Below, one piece after another: positions 1 to 6,055 of a DNA stretch of 6,522 nt; position 1 is the stretch's first letter, and every line of letters begins with the position of its first letter. Below the pieces are notes generated by a model, which had not been told where the DNA came from, did not search any database, and worked only from the letters and a program-made list of their open reading frames with translations. The DNA is taken from the NCBI GenBank assembly GCA_934777095.1, contig CAKVNP010000133.1, forward strand, positions 1-6,522, written 5' to 3'. The position numbers and the translations under genes were made by a program. The DNA is from an uncultured Clostridium sp. (GTDB lineage Bacteria > Bacillota > Clostridia > Clostridiales > Clostridiaceae).

Positions 1-14
1 AAAATATCTAACCT

Positions 15-55
15 TAATAAAATAAGGAGCTCATTATGAGCTCCTTATTTTATTA
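15..55. terminator. Long perfect hairpin, bidirectional intrinsic terminator
   Basis: A 19-bp perfect inverted repeat has arms 15-33 and 37-55 and a 3-nt TTA loop. The GC core GGAGCTCA/TGAGCTCC is flanked by A-rich and T-rich tracts on the two sides, so it should work as a Rho-independent terminator in both directions. On the minus strand it begins directly after the stop codon of the 213-aa ORF (TAG at 58-56). The symmetry suggests it also ends a convergent gene lying to the left, outside the window. A stem this long is unusual but fully explained by the terminator role. Confidence 0.88.
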
Positions 56-697
56 CTAAAACATCAGTGTGTTATTTAGATAGGTATTGAGTTTTTTCAT
101 CATAAAAACGTTTTGATCTATATGTTCAAACATATTTAATATCTGATTCTTACTAAGAGACATATTTTTTTCTAAAGAATCCAGCATATCTTCTTTTTCA
201 TATTCCTCCACTAAACTCCTGCCAATTTCATTAACATTTTTATAGAACTCTACATCTGCAAAAATTTTACTGTTTCCCCTGTTATTTTTTTCAACTAATT
301 CTACAAATCTTTTTATACCATCTTCACCAAAATCATATTTCTCTATTCTTGTGATAAAATCATATTCTTTATTCATCTTTTTAATCAATTCTCTTTTATT
401 TATTGCTGATGATTCTTCAGCTAATTCCATAATTTCATATTCATCTATGGCATCTATAAAAACATTTTCTTCTTCTTTTCCGAAAAGCTTTGTTACGTAA
501 GCAGATGGAATTACTACATACTTTAAGAATCCAATTACGCCTTCAGTATCTTCAAAAGAATACCAATTTGAAAAATAATTATTGCTATAACCATTTACTA
601 GCGAAAACTTTAATACATAATCTTTAGGTTCAATACAAATGTCTTCCTGCTTAGATAAATAATTTTCCCAATAATAAACTAAATTATATTTTTTCAT
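56..697 (-). CDS. Hypothetical protein, 213 aa, unrecognised
   Basis: I do not recognise this protein. The ATG at 697-695 is chosen because AGGAGG (709-704) lies 6 nt upstream. An in-frame GTG three bases earlier would be only 3 nt from that site. The product is rich in Asn, Glu, Lys and Tyr, with no signal peptide, obvious membrane helix or Cys cluster (a single Cys at residue 21). Residues 1-70 look beta-rich and aromatic (VYYWENYL near 7-14, a NYFSNWYSF patch near 40-48). Residues 80-205 look largely helical and acidic (for example IDEYEIMELAEES near 84-96), ending in a Met/Asn-rich tail. It appears cytoplasmic. It lies downstream of the amidase gene on the same strand with a gap of about 126 bp that shows no strong terminator, so read-through is possible. 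It ends at a strong hairpin terminator. It could be an accessory or immunity-type protein, but nothing in the sequence proves that. The reading frame and ribosome binding site are convincing; the function is unknown. Confidence 0.8.
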   Translation of the reverse strand: MKKYNLVYYWENYLSKQEDICIEPKDYVLKFSLVNGYSNNYFSNWYSFEDTEGVIGFLKYVVIPSAYVTKLFGKEEENVFIDAIDEYEIMELAEESSAINKRELIKKMNKEYDFITRIEKYDFGEDGIKRFVELVEKNNRGNSKIFADVEFYKNVNEIGRSLVEEYEKEDMLDSLEKNMSLSKNQILNMFEHIDQNVFMMKKLNTYLNNTLMF

Positions 698-823
698 CAC
701 ACACCTCCTGTAAATTCAACCTAAGTTACATAAATTCAGCTTGTACATAGCATAATTACGAATTTCAACTAAGACTATAAATATATTTTATCCAAAATAT
801 TTTGAAATATTACTATTTATTCT

Positions 824-1594
824 TTATTCTTCTTCTAATACTTTTGTTTCTTCTTTACTAAACTCTTCTATTGCTGATTTTACACATCCCATAAGCTTCT
901 TTTGGTACTCTGAATCGCCTAACATTCTATCTTCCTCATAATTGCTCATAAACCCCATTTCTAAAATTACTACTGGTACTTCTGACCAGTTAAACCCTGT
1001 TATATCTGCTCTTTCAAAAACTCCATTAACCTTAATACTTTCTCCTTTAAGCTGATCCTTTAATATGTTAGCAAAACGGCTACTATCTTCATATATATTG
1101 CAAGCATTGATACATTTCCTTGATGGTATCAAGATAGTAGCTCCTGTTTTGCTACTATCTAGCACACTATCACAATGTATCCTGACAGTTATATCTGCAT
1201 TAGCTTTATTTGCCATCTTTGCTCTTTCAATATTACTAATATTAACTTCATTTGTTTCCCTAGTCATCACCACGTCATACTTATCTTCTGCAAGCATTTC
1301 TTTAAGTATTAATGCTGCCTCTAAATTAACCTTATACTCTGGATTTTTAGTGGCTACGCCTGCTGTTCCTGCCGAAACTCTTGCCTTTAAACTCCCTGAT
1401 CCTGGTGATACTGGCTCACCCCTAGAATCACGCTCTGCTTGATGTCCCGGATCAATACAGATTATCATTTTTTTAGCTGTATTTTCTTTTACTTCTTCCT
1501 CTGGTTCTGTAATACACCCAAATCCCTGTACATTTACTGCCATAAGCATTACAGCTAAAATCCCTACAGCACGCTTTAATAATTCTTTTCTCAT
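824..1594 (-). CDS. N-acetylmuramoyl-L-alanine amidase (Amidase_3 family), exported
   Basis: This zinc hydrolase should cleave the amide bond between N-acetylmuramic acid and L-alanine of the stem peptide in peptidoglycan, outside the membrane. The 256-aa protein starts with a signal segment: Lys/Arg at 2-8, then a hydrophobic core around 9-24. It continues with an acidic linker and the Amidase_3 domain from about 42 to 246. The expected metal and catalytic residues are present: IDPGHQ with His51, Glu92 in the YKVNLEAA stretch, RIHCDS with His140, and the late catalytic Glu212 in VILEMGFMSN. The MTR triplet at 110-112 is also typical. A Cys at 27 preceded by GFG resembles a lipobox only loosely, so either a lipoprotein or a signal-anchored form is possible. 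The start is supported by AAGGAGG (1605-1599) 4 nt upstream of ATG. The order of motifs resembles clostridial stand-alone amidases, with no SH3 or cell-wall repeat domain. The gene is separated from xth by a terminator, so it probably has its own promoter. Its role in division, sporulation or germination cannot be read from sequence alone. Confidence 0.92.
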   Translation of the reverse strand: MRKELLKRAVGILAVMLMAVNVQGFGCITEPEEEVKENTAKKMIICIDPGHQAERDSRGEPVSPGSGSLKARVSAGTAGVATKNPEYKVNLEAALILKEMLAEDKYDVVMTRETNEVNISNIERAKMANKANADITVRIHCDSVLDSSKTGATILIPSRKCINACNIYEDSSRFANILKDQLKGESIKVNGVFERADITGFNWSEVPVVILEMGFMSNYEEDRMLGDSEYQKKLMGCVKSAIEEFSKEETKVLEEE

Positions 1595-1623
1595 ATTTCC
1601 TCCTTAATACTTAAAATTAATAC

Positions 1624-1648
1624 TAGATTAATTTACCCAGTAAATCTA
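1624..1648. repeat. Imperfect inverted repeat in the amidase leader
   Basis: The outer arms TAGATT (1624-1629) and AATCTA (1643-1648) enclose TTTAC-CCA-GTAAA (1632-1644), giving a bulged dyad about 30 bp upstream of the amidase start codon. It could be an operator or a small leader hairpin. No convincing -35/-10 pair was found around it, so the amidase promoter remains unassigned. Confidence 0.35.
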
Positions 1649-1695
1649 AAAAATAAACATATTATCGTCATCTCATAATTAAAAAAAGGCTAAAT

Positions 1696-1727
1696 AAAAA
1701 AAGCAGTCAGTTAGGACTGCTTTTTTT
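1696..1727. terminator. Bidirectional intrinsic terminator after xth
   Basis: The stem GCAGTC (1703-1708) / GACTGC (1715-1720) has a 6-nt loop. It is flanked by seven A on the left and seven T on the right, which extend the stem and provide a U tract in either direction. On the minus strand it lies 2 nt beyond the xth stop codon and should end the glyA-xth transcript, isolating the amidase gene. Confidence 0.92.
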
Positions 1728-1729
1728 AA

Positions 1730-2482
1730 CTATTTAATAACTAATTCTACTGGACAGTGGTCTGATCCTAATACTTCAGCATGAATATCAGCTGAAACTA
1801 ATCTATCTTCCAATGACTTAGACACTATAAAGTAGTCAATTCTCCATCCCGCATTATTCTTACGAGCATTAAATCTATATGACCACCATGAATATGCACC
1901 AGTTTTATCTGGATTAAAATATCTAAATGTATCAATAAATCCACTTTGCAGCAGCTCAGTAAATTTTTCTCTTTCTTCATCAGTAAAGCCTGCATTTTTT
2001 CTATTAGTTTTAGGATTTTTTAAATCTATTTCTTTATGAGCTACATTTAAATCTCCACATACTATTACCGGTTTATTTTCCTCTAGCTTCTTTAAGTAAC
2101 TTCTAAAGTCATCTTCCCATTTCATTCTATAATCTAATCTAGCAAGCTCATTTTGCGAATTAGGCGTATAAACAGTTATTACATAATAATCATCAAATTC
2201 AAGCGTAATAACTCTTCCCTCTTTATCATGTTCTTCAATACCTAAACCATATGATACTGATAGAGGCTTTACCTTAGTAAACATTGCTGTTCCTGAGTAT
2301 CCTTTCTTTTCAGCATAATTCCAATATTGATGATATCCTTCTAATTCTAAATTTATCTGTCCTTCTTGTAGCTTGCTTTCCTGGATACATAAAATATCTG
2401 CATCTACTTCCTTAAAGTAATCTAAAAATCCTTTTGTTACACAAGCTCTTATGCCATTTACATTCCATGAAATTAACTTCAT
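1730..2482 (-). CDS. xth: Exodeoxyribonuclease III / AP endonuclease (ExoIII family)
   Basis: This Mg-dependent nuclease of the endonuclease/exonuclease/phosphatase fold acts in base excision repair. It incises DNA at abasic sites and removes 3' blocking groups or nucleotides. The start is the ATG at 2482-2480, preceded by AGGAGG (2492-2487) with a 4-nt spacer. A longer frame beginning with TTG at 2500 runs through this ribosome binding site and is rejected. The resulting 250-aa protein has the normal family length. Landmarks, numbered from this ATG, are: SWNVNGIRA with Asn7 near the N-terminus; IQESKL with metal-binding Glu35; VYTPNSQ with Tyr105; CGDLNVAH with Asp144 and Asn146; [20 protein letters not shown] with Asp216; and the terminal GSDHCPVEL with Asp241 and catalytic His242. 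All key residues of the family are intact. It is the second gene of the glyA operon, starting 25 nt after the glyA stop codon, and is followed directly by a terminator. The pairing with glyA looks like shared housekeeping expression rather than a pathway link. The gene is often named exoA in Firmicutes. Confidence 0.96.
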   Translation of the reverse strand: MKLISWNVNGIRACVTKGFLDYFKEVDADILCIQESKLQEGQINLELEGYHQYWNYAEKKGYSGTAMFTKVKPLSVSYGLGIEEHDKEGRVITLEFDDYYVITVYTPNSQNELARLDYRMKWEDDFRSYLKKLEENKPVIVCGDLNVAHKEIDLKNPKTNRKNAGFTDEEREKFTELLQSGFIDTFRYFNPDKTGAYSWWSYRFNARKNNAGWRIDYFIVSKSLEDRLVSADIHAEVLGSDHCPVELVIK

Positions 2483-2507
2483 ATTTCCTCCTAAGTTCAA
2501 TTATATA

Positions 2508-3740
2508 TTAGTATAAAGGATGCTTATCACAAAGAGCTTTTACTCTTGCTTTAACATCTTCTAAATTCTTATCCTTATTCTTAATGGCCTCATTAATTAT
2601 ATAAGCTATTTCCTTCATATCTTCTGTAGTAAATCCCCTAGTTGTCACTGCAGCTGTTCCAATCCTTATTCCTGAAGTTACAAATGGGCTCTTTGTTTCA
2701 TTAGGTACTGTATTTTTATTAACAGTTATACCTATTGAATCTAAAAGTGCTTCTGCTTCTTTTCCTGTGATATCCTTATTATTTAAATCAACTAGGATTA
2801 AATGATTATCTGTTCCACCAGAAACAAGTTTAAAGTCATATTTGACTAATTCCTCACCTAATACCCTACAGTTTTCTACCACATTATCTATATAAGTCTT
2901 AAATGAAGGATCTAAAGCCTCTTTAAAACAAACTGCTTTTGCAGCAATTGTATGCATTAGTGGTCCACCTTGCATCCCTGGAAAAATATTTTTATCTAAG
3001 GCTTTAGCATATTTTTCTTTACAAAGGATTAAGCCTCCTCTTGGCCCTCTTAAAGTCTTATGTGTTGTTGATGTAACAAAATCAGCATAAGGTACTGGTG
3101 ATGGATGTGCTCCTGTTGCAACAAGTCCAGCTATGTGAGCCATATCTACCATTAAGTATGCACCTACTTCATCACATATCTCTCTGAATTTCTTAAAGTC
3201 TATTATTCTAGAATATGCACTTGCACCTGCAACAATCATTTTAGGCCTATGCTTTAAGGCTAGCTCCCTTAATTCTTCATAATCTATTCTTTCAGTTTCC
3301 TTGTTAACTCTATATGCTACAAAGTTAAATAATTTCCCTGAAAAATTTACTGGTGATCCATGAGTAAGATGTCCACCATGACTTAAATTCATTCCTAAAA
3401 CAGTATCTCCTGGCTCTAAGACAGTAAAATATACTGCCATATTTGCTTGTGATCCTGAATGTGGCTGAACATTAGCATGTTCTGCACCAAATAATTTTTT
3501 AGCTCTATCTCGTGCCAAATCTTCAATTTCATCAACTACAAAACAGCCCCCATAATATCTCTTTGCTGGATAGCCCTCAGCATATTTATTAGTTAAATAT
3601 GAACCCATAGCCTCCATAACAGCTTTTGACGCGAAATTCTCTGATGCAATAAGCTCTATACCATCCCTTTCACGCTTCAACTCTTTTTCTATCAAATTAA
3701 ATATTTCTTCATCTGTTTTAACTAAATTTTCATAATACAT
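2508..3740 (-). CDS. glyA: Serine hydroxymethyltransferase
   Basis: This PLP enzyme converts serine and tetrahydrofolate to glycine and 5,10-methylenetetrahydrofolate, supplying one-carbon units for purine, thymidylate and methionine synthesis. The 410-aa length matches bacterial SHMTs. Visible hallmarks include: IELIASEN with the catalytic Glu34; the [15 protein letters not shown] substrate and subunit-interface segment at 51-65; HSGSQAN near 94-100; VDMAHIAG with PLP-contacting Asp199 and His202; [14 protein letters not shown] with the Schiff-base Lys228; and [14 protein letters not shown] with substrate-carboxylate Arg359. Nothing is missing. The ATG at 3740 is preceded by GGGGTGA (3750-3744), an acceptable ribosome binding site with a GGTGA core. 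It is the first gene of a minus-strand operon with xth and is transcribed from a near-consensus promoter giving a leader of about 35 nt. That leaves no room for a riboswitch. It is divergent from a split ThrE-type exporter, which may handle serine or threonine. Confidence 0.98.
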   Translation of the reverse strand: MYYENLVKTDEEIFNLIEKELKRERDGIELIASENFASKAVMEAMGSYLTNKYAEGYPAKRYYGGCFVVDEIEDLARDRAKKLFGAEHANVQPHSGSQANMAVYFTVLEPGDTVLGMNLSHGGHLTHGSPVNFSGKLFNFVAYRVNKETERIDYEELRELALKHRPKMIVAGASAYSRIIDFKKFREICDEVGAYLMVDMAHIAGLVATGAHPSPVPYADFVTSTTHKTLRGPRGGLILCKEKYAKALDKNIFPGMQGGPLMHTIAAKAVCFKEALDPSFKTYIDNVVENCRVLGEELVKYDFKLVSGGTDNHLILVDLNNKDITGKEAEALLDSIGITVNKNTVPNETKSPFVTSGIRIGTAAVTTRGFTTEDMKEIAYIINEAIKNKDKNLEDVKARVKALCDKHPLY

Positions 3741-3783
3741 TTTATCACCCCAACTAATTTAATTAAAATCGCATATTATAAAA

Positions 3784-3812
3784 ATTATAAAGTTAAAATT
3801 TCAATATTTCAA
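3784..3812 (-). promoter_or_regulatory. Sigma-A promoter of glyA-xth
   Basis: On the minus strand the sequence reads TTGAAA (3812-3807), a 17-bp AT-rich spacer, then the consensus TATAAT (3789-3784). Transcription should begin near 3777, about 37 nt before the glyA ATG. No palindromic operator overlaps it clearly. Confidence 0.82.
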
Positions 3813-3915
3813 CCATTTTTTGCATTTTACAATCTTTTTGTTAACTTTAGTTATTATTAGTATATTTCTGAATTCAAATATATATCCATATAACATAGAT
3901 TTAACACCTTTATTA

Positions 3916-3924
3916 TGCTATAAT
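3916..3924 (+). promoter_or_regulatory. Extended -10 promoter of the split exporter operon
   Basis: TGCTATAAT is a consensus extended -10 element (TGnTATAAT) about 33 bp upstream of the first exporter gene. No good -35 hexamer stands 16-18 bp upstream. The nearby TTAACA at 3901-3906 is only 12 bp away, which is too close. Extended -10 promoters can act without a strong -35. The start would be near 3931, leaving a leader of about 26 nt carrying AAAGGA (3943-3948). Confidence 0.7.
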
Positions 3925-3956
3925 ACAGATAAATTTTATAGTAAAGGAAGTATATT

Positions 3957-4715
3957 ATGAATGAAATTCTTCAAGTAGCTATGCTAGCAGGACAGATTAT
4001 TTTGGAAAACGGTGGAGAAACATACAGAGTTGAAGAAACTGTTTGGCGAATCTGCAAAACTTTTGGTGCTGACGTAGCTGACTGTTATGTTACGCCTACT
4101 GGAATAATTGCTTCTATCTGCCATGGAAATGAAGTCTATTCACTTACTAAAAGAATTGTGAATAGAACTGTTGATTTAAGTAAAATAGATGGAGTGAATG
4201 ATCTATCAAGAAATATATTATCACGAAATCTTACTGTAGAAGATTTAAAAAAAGAATTATTAGAATTAGATAAAGGTACACGTTATTCCTCACTTACGAC
4301 CTTATTCTTCTCTGCAATAGGTGCCGGAGGATTTACAGCATTATTTAATGGTACCGCTAAAGATATGTTTTCTGCCTTTTTAATTGGTCTGCTGATCAGA
4401 TTAATTACTACTAAGGGAAATAAACTAAAGCTTAACTTCTTCTTTATTAATTCCATTGCCGGTGCAGTTACTGCCTTTATGGCAATAGTATTATTTAAAT
4501 TAGGTATAGCCAGTGACATTGATGCTACCATTATAGGTTCCATTATGCTTCTTGTACCTGGTCTTGCAATAACAAATGCCATTAGAGATACAATAGCAGG
4601 TGATTTAATTTCCGGATTATCTCGTGCGTGTGAAGCTATTCTTATTGCAATTTCAATAGCAGTGGGAACAGGTTCTGTGTTAAGCCTTTGGATGTCTCAG
4701 ATGGGAGGAATGTAA
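3957..4715 (+). CDS. Threonine/serine exporter family protein, YjjP-like half (ThrE N-terminal type)
   Basis: This 252-aa protein is the larger half of a split ThrE-type transporter. In the family, Corynebacterium ThrE exports threonine and serine as a single fused protein, whereas the E. coli YjjP-YjjB pair is split and is implicated in succinate export. Residues 1-105 form the soluble N-terminal domain, with the recognisable GGETYRVEETV motif at 19-29 and the CYVTPTGIIASI strand region at 43-54. Residues from about 112 to 247 hold roughly five hydrophobic helices (near 113-130, 135-151, 160-180, 189-208 and 225-246). The conserved segment LLVPGLAITNAIRDTIAGD lies at 198-216. AAAGGA at 3943-3948 is 8 nt from the ATG. 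The last codons contain the ribosome binding site of the next gene, and the TAA is followed at once by that gene's ATG, so the two halves are probably translationally coupled and form one complex. The substrate is uncertain. The divergent glyA makes serine, threonine or glycine plausible. Confidence 0.9.
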   Translation: MNEILQVAMLAGQIILENGGETYRVEETVWRICKTFGADVADCYVTPTGIIASICHGNEVYSLTKRIVNRTVDLSKIDGVNDLSRNILSRNLTVEDLKKELLELDKGTRYSSLTTLFFSAIGAGGFTALFNGTAKDMFSAFLIGLLIRLITTKGNKLKLNFFFINSIAGAVTAFMAIVLFKLGIASDIDATIIGSIMLLVPGLAITNAIRDTIAGDLISGLSRACEAILIAISIAVGTGSVLSLWMSQMGGM

Positions 4716-5174
4716 ATGCTTCTAAAGTTATCTTTTATATGTTTTATTTCAACTTTTGGTTTTGGTATAGTATTTAATATTCGAGGAAAAAAACTGTTTT
4801 ATGCTGCCCTAGGTGGTGGAATCAGCTGGTTCTTTTACTCCCTGCCATTACAATATGGTTTTTCAGAGGTAGCCTCTTTATTTATATCGTCAATTATTTT
4901 TAGTACATATTCTGAAATTATGGCAAGAGTACATAAAACACCAGTTACTACCTTCATAATCTGTGCGCTGTTGCCTTTAGTACCAGGGAGTGGTATGTAT
5001 TATACTATGCAGGCTGTTGTAAATGGTGATATTTCTAAAAGTATCCGTCTCGGTCTAAATACTATAGCCTTTGCTGGCACACTTGCTCTAGGAGTTATAT
5101 TTGTATCAACTATAACTTCAGTAATAGTTAGAACAAAACATAAAAAACTACGCAAACGTTTTTGGCAAAATTAA
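4716..5174 (+). CDS. Threonine/serine exporter family protein, YjjB-like half (ThrE C-terminal type)
   Basis: This 152-aa integral membrane protein is the small partner of the preceding YjjP-like subunit. About five hydrophobic segments can be seen (near 4-20, 28-45, 52-68, 75-92 and 114-138), followed by a basic cytoplasmic tail with HKKLRKRF at 142-149. Family marks include NIRGKK at 21-26, the SEIMARVHKTPVTTF stretch at 66-80 and PLVPGSGMYY at 87-96. The segment order and length match stand-alone YjjB proteins. The ATG at 4716 touches the upstream TAA at 4713-4715, and its GGGAGGA (4703-4709) lies inside the end of the upstream gene, pointing to coupled, near-stoichiometric synthesis. The gene is convergent with the CsoR-family gene. 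The gap between them is mostly a half copy of a repeat element, and there is no classical terminator for the plus strand. Confidence 0.88.
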   Translation: MLLKLSFICFISTFGFGIVFNIRGKKLFYAALGGGISWFFYSLPLQYGFSEVASLFISSIIFSTYSEIMARVHKTPVTTFIICALLPLVPGSGMYYTMQAVVNGDISKSIRLGLNTIAFAGTLALGVIFVSTITSVIVRTKHKKLRKRFWQN

Positions 5175-5187
5175 TATAATATTATAA

Positions 5188-5243
5188 GGAACTCCCTCAG
5201 GAGTTTCAACCACAATTCATCATTCATCACTCATAATTCATAA
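5188..5243. repeat. Half copy of a miniature inverted-repeat element
   Basis: This matches the right end of the element at 6120-6280. It has a hairpin with arms GGAACTCC (5188-5195) and GGAGTTTC (5200-5207) and one G-T pair. Next come the spacer AACCACAA and four tandem heptamers of the form TTCATMA (5216-5243; the third begins with C). A 29-nt stretch (5199-5227) is identical to 6236-6264. No left half is seen before 5188, so this is a solo end or a deletion remnant. The heptamer array stops exactly where the stop codon of the CsoR-family gene begins. On the minus strand the hairpin is followed by an AT-rich tail that may serve as a weak terminator for that gene. Confidence 0.82.
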
Positions 5244-5516
5244 TTATTTTATAAATTTATTTATTGTTTTCATTAATTTTTGAATTCTTTCTTCTTCTAT
5301 GCTGTCTTTTTCCACTCCTAAACAGTTGTTTGCATAATGTTCTATCAGAAGTCCGCCAACTCTATTTATTGCTGACCTGACAGCTGAAATTTGAATTAAT
5401 ATATCATCACAACAGGCATCCTTTTCTACCATGCCTTGAATTCCTTTAACTTGCCCTTCTATTTTTCTTAATCTATTTGAAACATCCTTCCTAAACTTTT
5501 CATTTTCTTCAATCAT
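5244..5516 (-). CDS. CsoR/FrmR-family transcriptional repressor with altered ligand set
   Basis: This 90-aa protein belongs to the all-helical CsoR/RcnR/FrmR/CstR family (DUF156). These are tetrameric repressors released from DNA by metal ions, formaldehyde or reactive sulfur species. The core helix reads NRLRKIEGQVKGI at 14-26, followed by the Cys region KDACCDDILIQISAV at 32-46 and LLIEHYANNCLG at 56-67. Aligned by residue number with Mycobacterium tuberculosis CsoR (Cys36, His61, Cys65 bind copper), Cys36 and Cys65 are present but position 61 is Tyr. The only nearby His is one residue early, at 60, and there is an extra Cys at 35. The ligand is therefore uncertain. It could be copper with a rearranged site, another metal, or sulfur chemistry as in CstR, which relies on two Cys. 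GGAGG (5528-5524) lies 7 nt upstream of the ATG. The gene is divergent from a 48-aa ORF that it may control. No copper pump or chaperone gene lies in the window. Confidence 0.9.
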   Translation of the reverse strand: MIEENEKFRKDVSNRLRKIEGQVKGIQGMVEKDACCDDILIQISAVRSAINRVGGLLIEHYANNCLGVEKDSIEEERIQKLMKTINKFIK

Positions 5517-5545
5517 AAGGTTACCTCCAAATCAGTATACTTAAT

Positions 5546-5575
5546 ATTTTACCATTTTTTATATAAAGTTTTCAA
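5546..5575 (-). promoter_or_regulatory. Promoter of the CsoR-family gene
   Basis: On the minus strand TTGAAA (5575-5570) is followed by 18 bp and then TAAAAT (5551-5546). The latter is preceded by TGG, which makes an extended -10 (TGGTAAAAT). The start point would be near 5539, about 23 nt from the ATG. The -35 lies 7 bp from the -35 of the divergent promoter. Confidence 0.72.
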
Positions 5576-5582
5576 ATTTATC

Positions 5583-5610
5583 TTTACAACTTGTCCATTT
5601 ATGATATACT
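5583..5610 (+). promoter_or_regulatory. Promoter of the 48-aa small ORF
   Basis: TTTACA (5583-5588), a 16-bp spacer and TATACT (5605-5610), with TGA just before the -10, give an extended -10 promoter (TGATATACT). The start would fall near 5617, giving a leader of about 65 nt ahead of the small ORF. Confidence 0.72.
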
Positions 5611-5627
5611 TAAGTAAAGGTTTACTT
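5605..5627. promoter_or_regulatory. Operator-like palindromes over the small-ORF start site
   Basis: Two overlapping palindromes cover the -10 and transcription start: TACTTAAGTA (5607-5616, perfect) and AAGTAAA-GG-TTTACTT (5612-5627, perfect 7-bp arms). The 9-mer TATACTTAA at 5605-5613 recurs at 5536-5544 next to the csoR-like start point, where it overlaps the palindrome AGTATACT (5534-5541). This placement suits autoregulation and repression of the divergent gene by the CsoR-family protein. The usual G/C tract of CsoR operators is absent, and AT-rich chance matches are possible. Confidence 0.45.
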
Positions 5628-5681
5628 TTATTGGAAATTATTTTTTCTTTTTAGAATCATATTTCTGTAGGAGATGATTAT

Positions 5682-5828
5682 ATGTGTTATACTGAACACT
5701 CATTTAATTACACTCTTGATAAAAATGAAATTGAAGAATTATTTAAAGAATATAATATAGACCTAGAAGAGTATCTGAAAATTTCCAATGAAGTATTTAA
5801 AAAAGCTCATAAATATACTACTTCCTAA
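5682..5828 (+). CDS. Small hypothetical protein, 48 aa, divergent from the CsoR-family gene
   Basis: This short ORF is supported by AGGAG (5669-5673) 8 nt before the ATG, a recognisable promoter upstream and a strong hairpin just after the TAA. The product begins MCYTEHSF and ends KYTTS. It is acidic (10 Asp/Glu against 6 Lys) and residues 13-45 look like two short amphipathic helices (KNEIEELFKEY, then LEEYLKISNEVFKKAHKY). There is one Cys (2) and two His (6, 43), and no membrane segment. Its position opposite a CsoR-family repressor, with back-to-back promoters, suggests it belongs to that regulon. The function is unknown to me. It might be a small regulator, a metal or sulfur handling protein, or an adaptor. 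Confidence 0.72.
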   Translation: MCYTEHSFNYTLDKNEIEELFKEYNIDLEEYLKISNEVFKKAHKYTTS

Positions 5829-5834
5829 TCAATA

Positions 5835-5878
5835 TATGGCAGTTTTAGTTTTGCACTTGCAATACTAAAACTGCCATA
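5835..5878. terminator. Hairpin between the two convergent small ORFs
   Basis: A 15-bp perfect stem (5835-5849 / 5864-5878) carries an inner 5-bp stem TTGCA/TGCAA after one T-T mismatch. It lies 6 nt after the plus-strand small ORF and 15 nt beyond the stop of the minus-strand small ORF. The following sequence is T-rich but not a clean U tract in either direction, so termination is likely but perhaps incomplete. Confidence 0.75.
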
Positions 5879-5893
5879 ACTATTTATTTCCTT

Positions 5894-6031
5894 CTATTTT
5901 TTCTTCATCATTTTTTTCTTAGCTTTTGAAACCAAATCTTTTAAATCATCAGCCATTTCAGTGAAAGTATTTGCTTTCATATTCATGCCCTTTAAGCTCT
6001 TTTTCATACTTTTCATATTTTTATTTTTCAT
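5894..6031 (-). CDS. Small Lys/Met-rich basic protein, 45 aa, unrecognised
   Basis: This ORF has a very good ribosome binding site, GGGAGG (6044-6039), 7 nt before the ATG, and ends in TAG at 5896-5894. The product has 15 Lys and 8 Met in 45 residues. It reads MKNKNMKSMKKSLKGMNMK at the N-terminus, a mixed helix TFTEMADDLKDLVSKA at 22-37, and a basic end KKKMMKKK. There are no Cys, His or Trp residues and no membrane segment. The central part is a plausible amphipathic helix between two cationic tails, which could bind nucleic acid or membranes. The Met-rich pattern could also fit soft-metal binding, a thin link to the nearby CsoR-family gene. It might instead be a low-complexity regulator or a ribosome-associated protein. 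No clear promoter was found in the 76 bp between the ribosome binding site and the repeat element. Confidence 0.68.
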   Translation of the reverse strand: MKNKNMKSMKKSLKGMNMKANTFTEMADDLKDLVSKAKKKMMKKK

Positions 6032-6055
6032 AAAAAGGCCTCCCTACAATATTGT

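Noticed and set aside
698..700. GTG start for the 213-aa protein
   Set aside because: It is only 3 nt from AGGAGG, while the adjacent ATG has a normal 6-nt spacing.
738..765. Possible degraded copy of the heptamer repeat (AATTACGAATTT region)
   Set aside because: The similarity is one short AT-rich stretch without tandem heptamers or the hairpin.
1065..1442. 125-aa open frame on the plus strand
   Set aside because: It lies wholly inside the amidase gene on the opposite strand, which has all family motifs. It is a low-complexity Leu/Ser/Ala-rich shadow with no ribosome binding site.
1664..1680. TCATCTCATAATT resembling the heptamer array
   Set aside because: There is only a partial two-unit match with no flanking hairpin, which fits chance in AT-rich DNA.
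2483..2500. TTG start giving six extra residues to the ExoIII-family protein
   Set aside because: The extension would translate through the AGGAGG site at 2492-2487 that serves the ATG at 2482. The shorter form has the usual family N-terminus.
3901..3906. TTAACA as the -35 for the exporter promoter
   Set aside because: The spacing to TATAAT is 12 bp, too short for sigma-A.
3741..3956. Possible riboswitch or T-box upstream of glyA
   Set aside because: The promoter leaves a leader of only about 35 nt without conserved structure, and no T-box or glycine aptamer motif is visible.
4283..4582. 99-aa open frame on the minus strand
   Set aside because: It is antisense to the membrane part of the YjjP-like gene; no ribosome binding site or recognisable domain.
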